Positions 1-5,066 of a DNA stretch of 6,818 nt are shown piece after piece. The notes under the pieces were generated by a model, which did no database searches, was not told where the DNA came from, and saw only the letters and a program-made list of their open reading frames with translations. Source of the DNA: Solirubrobacterales bacterium 70-9. Its GTDB lineage: Bacteria; Actinomycetota; Thermoleophilia; Solirubrobacterales; 70-9. Each line of letters begins with the position of its first letter. Within the stretch, counting starts at the first letter, position 1. A program made the translations under genes and the position numbers. Location of the stretch: positions 1 through 6,818 of the forward strand of contig MKSH01000138.1 in the NCBI GenBank assembly GCA_001898095.1, read 5' to 3'.

Positions 1-15
1 GTGTGGATACGATTG

Positions 16-24
16 GGGGGTGAT
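16..24 (+). promoter_or_regulatory. Shine-Dalgarno deciding the hydrolase start
   Basis: GGGGGTGAT lies 6 nt before the ATG at 31. It differs from the full anti-SD complement GGAGGTGAT at one base (A to G), which can still pair as G:U. This favours ATG 31 over GTG 1 as the start of the hydrolase. Confidence 0.6.
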
Positions 25-30
25 CGGACG

Positions 31-1074
31 ATGAGCGGACCGCCGCCGGCATCCTGGGCGGTCGATCCCGACCAGGCGGGAGCCCGCCTGGTCCAGGACG
101 GCCTCTGGCGCCTGCGCATCCCCGTCGGCTGGGAGCAGTTCGACCACGTCAACGCCTACGCGATCGAGCACTCGGGCGGCATCCTCCTGGTCGACTGCGG
201 GACCGCGGGCGACCCCAGCTGCGCGATGGCGCTGGAGCGGGCGCTGGCCGACGCCGACCTGCGGCTCGAGGACGTCACCGACCTGATCGTCACCCACGTC
301 CACTCCGACCACGTCGGCCTCGCCGCCGAGCTGCGCCGGCGCCTGCCGATCACGATCTGGGCCCACCCCTACGACGACCACACCTACTCGGTCCTCGAAG
401 ATCCGCAGGGGACCTACGAGCGCCGGGTCGAGCTCGCCCGCCGCGCGGGCGCGCCGGAGGGCCGCATCGAGGCCTTCGCCACCGTCCGCGAGGAGCTCGA
501 GGGGATCTCCGGCATCGCCAAACCCAACCGGCCGCTGCTCGACGGCGTCGAGATCGATTCGGCGCTGGGGCCGTGGCGGGTGATCGAGACCCCCGGCCAC
601 TCCCCCTCCCACGTCTGCCTGGTCCAGCCCGACCACGAGCTGGCGATCGTCGGCGACCTGCTCTGCGCCGCCTACATCATCTGGATGGAATACGGCTGGA
701 CTCCCGACCCGGCGGGCGAGCAGCGGAACTCCTTCGCCCGGATCGCCGCGGCCGGGCCGCCGGCGCTGGTCCTGCCCGGCCACGGCCGGCCGCTGGGCGA
801 GGTCGACGCGCTCGTCGCCTCCCACCAGGCCGAATTCGCCCGCCGCCTGGGGCTGGTCCGCGATGCCCTGATCGAGGGCCCGGCGACCGCCTACGAAGTC
901 GCCGACCGTGCCTTCGGGGCCGGCTCGGCCGAAGACGTGCTCGCCTTCGAGCACCTCGGCGAGACGGTCTGCTTCCTGCGCCTGCTGACCCGCGAGCACG
1001 CGGTGGCGCAGGACCAGGACGACGGCGGCCGGAATCGCTTCCGGCTCACCGCCGACCCGGCGCCCGCTCAGTAG
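31..1074 (+). CDS. MBL-fold metallo-hydrolase with C-terminal winged-helix-like region
   Basis: Soluble metal-dependent hydrolase of the metallo-beta-lactamase superfamily, 347 aa from the ATG at 31. Counting from the upstream GTG at base 1, metal ligands are H99, H101, D103 and H104 (THVHSDH), H200 (TPGHSPSH), D219 (VGDLL) and H261 (LPGHGRP): the complete dinuclear site of the glyoxalase II/LACTB2-like branch. After the fold, residues about 275-355 are helical and end in short strands (FLRLLTREHAVAQ...RFRLT), resembling the winged-helix tail of LACTB2-type proteins. No signal peptide or membrane segment is visible, so it is probably cytoplasmic. The family cleaves thioesters, esters, lactones or phosphodiesters; the substrate here is unknown. 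ATG 31 is preferred because a strong Shine-Dalgarno lies just upstream; GTG at 1 would add ten residues (MWIRLGGDRT) that look like leader. It converges on the redox operon, and the stop regions overlap by 7 nt. Fold is certain; role in the neighbouring pathway is inferred from position only. Confidence 0.92.
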   Translation: MSGPPPASWAVDPDQAGARLVQDGLWRLRIPVGWEQFDHVNAYAIEHSGGILLVDCGTAGDPSCAMALERALADADLRLEDVTDLIVTHVHSDHVGLAAELRRRLPITIWAHPYDDHTYSVLEDPQGTYERRVELARRAGAPEGRIEAFATVREELEGISGIAKPNRPLLDGVEIDSALGPWRVIETPGHSPSHVCLVQPDHELAIVGDLLCAAYIIWMEYGWTPDPAGEQRNSFARIAAAGPPALVLPGHGRPLGEVDALVASHQAEFARRLGLVRDALIEGPATAYEVADRAFGAGSAEDVLAFEHLGETVCFLRLLTREHAVAQDQDDGGRNRFRLTADPAPAQ

Positions 1075-2438
1075 CGGACCGTGTCGGCGAAGAACGGCAG
1101 CCGCTCGCCGAGCAGCGCCTCCGCCGTGCTGATCCCCGAGCGGGCCGCCTTGTCGATGCCGATCCCGCGGGCGCGCAGGGTGTCCCCGGTCAGGTAGAGG
1201 CCGTCGACCCCGCGGACCACGGAGTCGGGCCGCGCCGCGCCGACCTGGCCCGGCTTGCATATCACCCCGTAGGTGTTGACCACGTGGGGCTTCTTCCAGA
1301 GCGCCCCGCGGGCGGCGGGCATCATCTCCTCGATGTCGAGCCAGAGGTCGTCGAACATGCGCTGGTAGTAGGCCTTGTCGCCGTAGTGCTTGGTCGCGTC
1401 GAAGGCGGCGCCGACGCAGGTGAGGTACTCGCCCGGGGGTGAGACGCCGGGGTCGTAGCCGGTGAAGCAGAGCGTGTAGCCCGGCAGCCCCGCTCGCGGC
1501 GTGGAGAAGAAGGAGGCCATCTCCAGCATCGATTCGGCGATCACCGGCTCCTCGGCGGCGATCCAGTAGCCGAACCAGCAGGCTTTGTTGCGGTTGGCGG
1601 CCAGCGCTTTGACCCGGTGGAGGAAGTCCCAGGGCAGGTCGTCGGGCTCGAACAGCTTGGCGATGTCCCAGACCGGCGCGTTCACCACCACCTCGTCGGC
1701 GCTCAGCACGAGGTCGTCGGCGGAGCCGCCCTCGCGGGCGGCCAGTCGCACGCCCTTCACCGCGCCGTCCTCGACCAGCCCCCGCTCCACCTTGCGCGGC
1801 TGGATGATCTCGCCGCCGCGGGCGCGGATCGCGTCGGCCATCCGCTCCCAGAGCGCGTCCCAGCCGCCCATCGGCCAGAACGAGTAGCCCGCCGTCCGTT
1901 TGCGCTCGTAGTGCAGCTTGCGGATGAAGAGGTTCTCCGAGGCGGAGTGTTCCCAGGGCTCGAGCGTGATCTGCTCCAGGACCGAGATCGCCTCCCAGAC
2001 CTGGTAGACGCCCTCGTCGCTGGTGTAGCGGCTCATCCACTCGCGCAGCGAGAGGTGGTCGAGGTTGTCGATTTCCTCGAACGAGGTCTCCTTCAGCGCC
2101 TCGATGCAGCGCTTCAGGCCCTGCTTGGCGGAACCGCCGTAGTAGTCCTGGATCGGCCCCCAGTGGTCGACGTCCCAGAAGGGCATCGAGTCGCTGCGCT
2201 TGGAGTGCTCGAGCTCGACCCCGACCAGTTCGCAGGCGCGCGTGAGGCTGTCGCCGGGATCCTCGACCAGGTGCGAGCTGAGGCCGATCTGGTGGCCGCG
2301 GAAGCGGTGCTCCATCGCCCGCCCGCCGAGGTAGGGGTGGCGCTCGACGATCGCCACCTTCTTGCCCTGCTCGGCGAGGATCGCGCCGCAGACCAGCCCG
2401 GCCGTCCCGCCGCCCACAACCACCACGTCGTAACTCAT
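1068..2438 (-). CDS. FAD-dependent oxidoreductase, phytoene-desaturase-like (downstream paralog)
   Basis: 456-aa soluble flavoprotein of the CrtI/amine-oxidase-like superfamily. The N-terminus is a Rossmann ADP-binding fold: VVVVGGGTAGL (G9-x-G11-x-x-G14), with E32 at the end of strand 2 and the following YLGGRA loop (residues 36-41) typical of FAD binding. The C-terminus carries the flavin motif GLYLTGDTLRARGIGIDKAA (413-432), with D419 at the usual ribityl-contact position. The centre has HSASENL (164-170), RKLHYE (173-178) and YSFWPMGGWD (185-194), also found in the upstream paralog. The family desaturates, saturates or isomerises hydrophobic substrates; this substrate is unknown. Its ATG overlaps the upstream gene's TGA (ATGA), and GGAGGT sits 4 nt before it, so 2438 is preferred to the in-frame ATG at 2450. 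It is the last operon gene. An unbroken frame continues upstream to about 3545, but that part is out-of-frame translation of the upstream paralog, not a fusion. Family call is firm; 'phytoene desaturase' as an activity is not claimed. Confidence 0.93.
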   Translation of the reverse strand: MSYDVVVVGGGTAGLVCGAILAEQGKKVAIVERHPYLGGRAMEHRFRGHQIGLSSHLVEDPGDSLTRACELVGVELEHSKRSDSMPFWDVDHWGPIQDYYGGSAKQGLKRCIEALKETSFEEIDNLDHLSLREWMSRYTSDEGVYQVWEAISVLEQITLEPWEHSASENLFIRKLHYERKRTAGYSFWPMGGWDALWERMADAIRARGGEIIQPRKVERGLVEDGAVKGVRLAAREGGSADDLVLSADEVVVNAPVWDIAKLFEPDDLPWDFLHRVKALAANRNKACWFGYWIAAEEPVIAESMLEMASFFSTPRAGLPGYTLCFTGYDPGVSPPGEYLTCVGAAFDATKHYGDKAYYQRMFDDLWLDIEEMMPAARGALWKKPHVVNTYGVICKPGQVGAARPDSVVRGVDGLYLTGDTLRARGIGIDKAARSGISTAEALLGERLPFFADTVRY

Positions 2439-3823
2439 CCGTACCTCCATCCGAAATTGCCGTCGAGTTTGCGTCCCAGGTAGTCCTCGACGACCGTCAG
2501 CGCCGCGCGGGCGGCGCGGTCGACGCCGATGCCGCGGCTGCGGAAGGTCTCCGAGGCGAAGTACAGGCCTTCGACGTTGGGCGCCCGCCAGTGCGGCCGG
2601 AAGACGCCGACCAGCCCCGGCTTCTGGATCACCCCGAAGGACGGGTCGTGGACCAGGTGACGGCGCCGCCAGTAGGCCCCGCGCAGCCCCGGGTACATCT
2701 CCCGCAGATCCTCTTCGAAGAGCTCGAACTGGTGCTCGACCCAACGCATGTCGCGGGCCTTGGCGCCGGGGATGATCCCGCCGCAGACATAGAGGTTGGT
2801 GCCCGGCGGCGAGGTCGCCGGGTCCATCGCCGTCTGGTTGAAGAAGAAGCCGGAGAGGCGGCTGCGCGGGGCCGCGGTCCAGGTCGCCAGCTCGGCGGCG
2901 CTGTTCACGTGGACCGGCTCCTCGGTCGCCAGGTAGAGGCCGAGCCAGGAGATCTTCAGGTGGTCCTGGGCGAGGAAGCGGATCTGCGCCGCGTACCAGT
3001 CGGGCAGGGCGCTCTCCGGCACCACCCGCAGGACGCTCCAGACCGGCAGCGTGCTGATCACGCAGTCGGCCTCCAGCACCTCGCCCTCCAGCACCTCGTT
3101 CGGCAGCACCTTGTCGCGGCCGAGCCGCACGCCCTTCACCTCGCCGTCCTCGATCAGCACCGACTCGACCGGGGTGTCCATCAGCACCTCGCCGCCGTGC
3201 TCGACGACCGCGTCGCGGAGCTGGCCGAAGAGGCCGTCCCAGCCGCCCTCGGGCCAGAAGGAGTAGGCGGCCCGGTTCGCCTCTTCGTAGTGGAGCTTGC
3301 GGCAGATCAGGTTCTCGGAGGCGGAGTGGTCCCACCAGTTGTCGGTCATGCACTCGAGCACGGCGATGAACTCGAAGAGGTCGTAGACGCCTTGGTCGGA
3401 GGTGTGCTGGGCGAGCCAGGCGCGGAGCGGGCGATCGTCCCAGCGCTCGAGCTCCTCGAAGGAGGTCGCGAGCAGCGCCTCGATCACCTTCTTCAGCTCC
3501 GATTTGTCGCTCGAGTAGCGGTCGCGGATCGAGCCCCAGCCGCACTTCTCCTCGTCCCAGACGACCATGTCCGAGGAGGCGGCCCCGTGGCCGAGCGTGC
3601 GGCCGAGGTACTCGAAGACCTTCGTGATCCCGCCGCCGCCGTCCTCCAGCAGGTGGCCGCCGAGGTTCAGCTTGAAGCCCTCCTCCGGGACCGCCATGCC
3701 GCGCCCGCCGAGGTGCGGGCCGGCCTCGACCACCTTCACCGAGCGGCCCTCCTTGGCGAGCAGGGCGCCCGCGGTCAGCCCGGCCGCGCCGGCACCGATC
3801 ACGATCGCGTCGGTCTCAGGCAT
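2435..3823 (-). CDS. FAD-dependent oxidoreductase, phytoene-desaturase-like (upstream paralog)
   Basis: 462-aa flavoprotein of the same family as its downstream neighbour. Rossmann motif IVIGAGAAGL (G10-x-G12-x-x-G15) with E33 ending strand 2 and HLGGRG (37-42); C-terminal flavin motif GLYFASETFRSRGIGVDRAA (419-438). Here E425 stands where the paralog and most relatives have Asp. The central signature is HSASENL (166-172), RKLHYE (175-180) and YSFWPEGGWD (187-196). By hand alignment, a central block of about 115 residues is roughly half identical to the paralog, so the two probably arose by tandem duplication. No transmembrane segment or signal peptide is evident. Start ATG 3823 overlaps the end of the P450 gene by 8 nt and has GGAGGT 8 nt upstream; the stop forms ATGA with the next start. 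Expected to oxidise, saturate or isomerise a hydrophobic substrate, perhaps as a partner of the paralog. Substrate unknown. Confidence 0.93.
   Translation of the reverse strand: MPETDAIVIGAGAAGLTAGALLAKEGRSVKVVEAGPHLGGRGMAVPEEGFKLNLGGHLLEDGGGGITKVFEYLGRTLGHGAASSDMVVWDEEKCGWGSIRDRYSSDKSELKKVIEALLATSFEELERWDDRPLRAWLAQHTSDQGVYDLFEFIAVLECMTDNWWDHSASENLICRKLHYEEANRAAYSFWPEGGWDGLFGQLRDAVVEHGGEVLMDTPVESVLIEDGEVKGVRLGRDKVLPNEVLEGEVLEADCVISTLPVWSVLRVVPESALPDWYAAQIRFLAQDHLKISWLGLYLATEEPVHVNSAAELATWTAAPRSRLSGFFFNQTAMDPATSPPGTNLYVCGGIIPGAKARDMRWVEHQFELFEEDLREMYPGLRGAYWRRRHLVHDPSFGVIQKPGLVGVFRPHWRAPNVEGLYFASETFRSRGIGVDRAARAALTVVEDYLGRKLDGNFGWRYG
2443..2448 (-). promoter_or_regulatory. Shine-Dalgarno for the downstream FAD paralog
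   Basis: GGAGGT on the minus strand, 4 nt before the ATG at 2438, inside the final codons of the upstream gene. It overlaps the alternative ATG at 2450, so that ATG is unlikely to be the start. Together with the ATGA overlap it points to coupled translation with an independent ribosome entry option. Confidence 0.6.
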
Positions 3824-5066
3824 CGTGCTCGACCTCCAGCGTGGTGAGCGCCCGCGCCGCCAGGCTCGGCGCCCACTCGAAGGTCGGTTCGGGCTCGGCG
3901 AAGCGCAGCCCGGGGAGCCGTTCGACGATCGCCGCGACCGCCACCCGCATCTCGATCCGCGCCAGCATCGCGCCGATGCAGGCGTGGATGCCCTTGCCGA
4001 AGCCGAGGTGCGGGTTGGGGCTGCGAGTGATGTCGAAGCGGTCGGGGTCGACGAACTTCTCCGGGTCGCGGTTGGCGGCCGCGGGCAGCAGCAGCACCCG
4101 CTCGCCGGCCTCGATCCGCTTGCCGCGGAGCTCGACGTCCTCGATCACCCAGCGGTGGAGGACCTTGATCGCGCCCTCGACCCGCAGCACCTCCTCGACC
4201 GTCTTGCCGGCCGCCTTCGGGTCGCCGCGCAGGATCTCCATCTGGTCGGGGTTCTCGATCAGCAGCTTGACCGCCGAGGTGATCGTGGTCGTCGTCGTCT
4301 CGTGGCCGGCGAAGAGGAAGAGCGCGCACATGCCCTTGATCTCCTCGTCGCTGAGGACGTCGTCGTCGTCGCCCGCGACCAGGTCGGCGATCAGGTTGCC
4401 GCCCCCCGGCTGCCGGCGCTCGCTCTCGATCAGGTCGCCGAAGTAGTCGAGCATCTCCTCGATCGAGGCCTCGGCCCTCGCGTGGCGGTCGGCGCGCACC
4501 TCGCCGCCGGCGCCGAAGGCGACCAGGGCCAGATCCTGGGACCAGTCCTTGAACCGCTCGGCGTCCTCGATCGGCGCGCCGATCAGCTCCGAGATCACCG
4601 TCGCCGGCAACGGGAAGGCGATGCCCGCGACCAGGTCCCGCTCGCCGGAGGCGACGAACTCGTCGATGCTCTGGTCGACCAGTTCGCGGATCCGCCCTTC
4701 CATGGCGACGAATTTGCGCGGGTGGAAGGCCTTCGTCGCCAGCTTCCGCAGGCGGGTATGGGCGGGCGGGTCGGTGACCACCATCCATTCCGAGATCAGC
4801 TCCATCACCGGGCCGGCGGTGCGGCGGCGCTCCTCCGGCAGCTTCTCCAGCAGCGGGCGCACGCGGTCGGAGGAGAGGCGGGGATCGACCAGCGCCGCGG
4901 CGACGTCGTCGTAGCGGCTGACCAGCCAGCCGCGGTGCGCCTCGCTGTAGTGGACCGGGTCCTCCTCGCGCAGGCGGGCGAAGAAGGGGTAGGGGTCGTG
5001 GTTGACCTCGGGCTCGAGCAGGTCGTCGCGCAGCGCGGGCTTGGCGCCTCCGTCCGGGGCCGTCAT
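3816..5066 (-). CDS. Cytochrome P450 monooxygenase (bacterial, soluble)
   Basis: 416 aa, the usual length for soluble class I bacterial P450s, with no membrane anchor. All core motifs are present: C-helix HTRLR (103-107); I-helix AGHETT (253-258), with acid/alcohol pair E256-T257; K-helix E292-x-x-R295; R305 and H361 as likely heme-propionate contacts; meander PDRFD (341-345); and heme-binding FGKGIHACIG (356-365), with C363 as thiolate ligand. It should hydroxylate or otherwise oxidise a small hydrophobic molecule using two electrons and O2. Such enzymes need a ferredoxin and reductase; neither is in the window. The I-helix has five consecutive Thr (257-261), and the 233-236 loop has four Asp. 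The start is ATG 5066, which forms ATGA with the stop of the reductase upstream. No clear Shine-Dalgarno precedes it, so translation probably depends on coupling. The frame stays open upstream to 5447, but that stretch is an Arg/Gly-rich shadow of the reductase gene. Resembles the CYP107-like general group; CYP family not assignable by eye. Confidence 0.96.
   Translation of the reverse strand: MTAPDGGAKPALRDDLLEPEVNHDPYPFFARLREEDPVHYSEAHRGWLVSRYDDVAAALVDPRLSSDRVRPLLEKLPEERRRTAGPVMELISEWMVVTDPPAHTRLRKLATKAFHPRKFVAMEGRIRELVDQSIDEFVASGERDLVAGIAFPLPATVISELIGAPIEDAERFKDWSQDLALVAFGAGGEVRADRHARAEASIEEMLDYFGDLIESERRQPGGGNLIADLVAGDDDDVLSDEEIKGMCALFLFAGHETTTTTITSAVKLLIENPDQMEILRGDPKAAGKTVEEVLRVEGAIKVLHRWVIEDVELRGKRIEAGERVLLLPAAANRDPEKFVDPDRFDITRSPNPHLGFGKGIHACIGAMLARIEMRVAVAAIVERLPGLRFAEPEPTFEWAPSLAARALTTLEVEHDA
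3832..3837 (-). promoter_or_regulatory. Shine-Dalgarno for the upstream FAD paralog
   Basis: GGAGGT on the minus strand with an 8-nt spacer to the ATG at 3823, located within the last codons of the P450 gene. Spacing and sequence are near ideal, which supports this start despite the 8-nt overlap between the genes. Confidence 0.7.

Noticed and set aside
573..1442. Plus-strand reading frame overlapping the hydrolase and the end of the operon
   Set aside because: Arg/Pro/Ala-rich frame-shifted translation of the hydrolase running into antisense of the FAD gene; no motif.
1068..2438. Naming the FAD paralogs crtI (phytoene desaturase)
   Set aside because: Only the general fold and flavin motifs match. 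No phytoene synthase or other carotenoid gene is nearby, and the central signature differs from what I know of CrtI.
1068..3545. Single 825-residue minus-strand reading frame suggesting a fusion protein
   Set aside because: Its first part is Arg/Gly/Pro-rich out-of-frame translation of the upstream FAD paralog. The real gene begins at ATG 2438, with a Shine-Dalgarno and a Rossmann motif right after it.
2591..3847. Plus-strand reading frame of 418 residues opposite the upstream FAD paralog
   Set aside because: Antisense shadow with an implausible Ala/Leu/Val/His/Asp/Arg-rich composition and no domain features.
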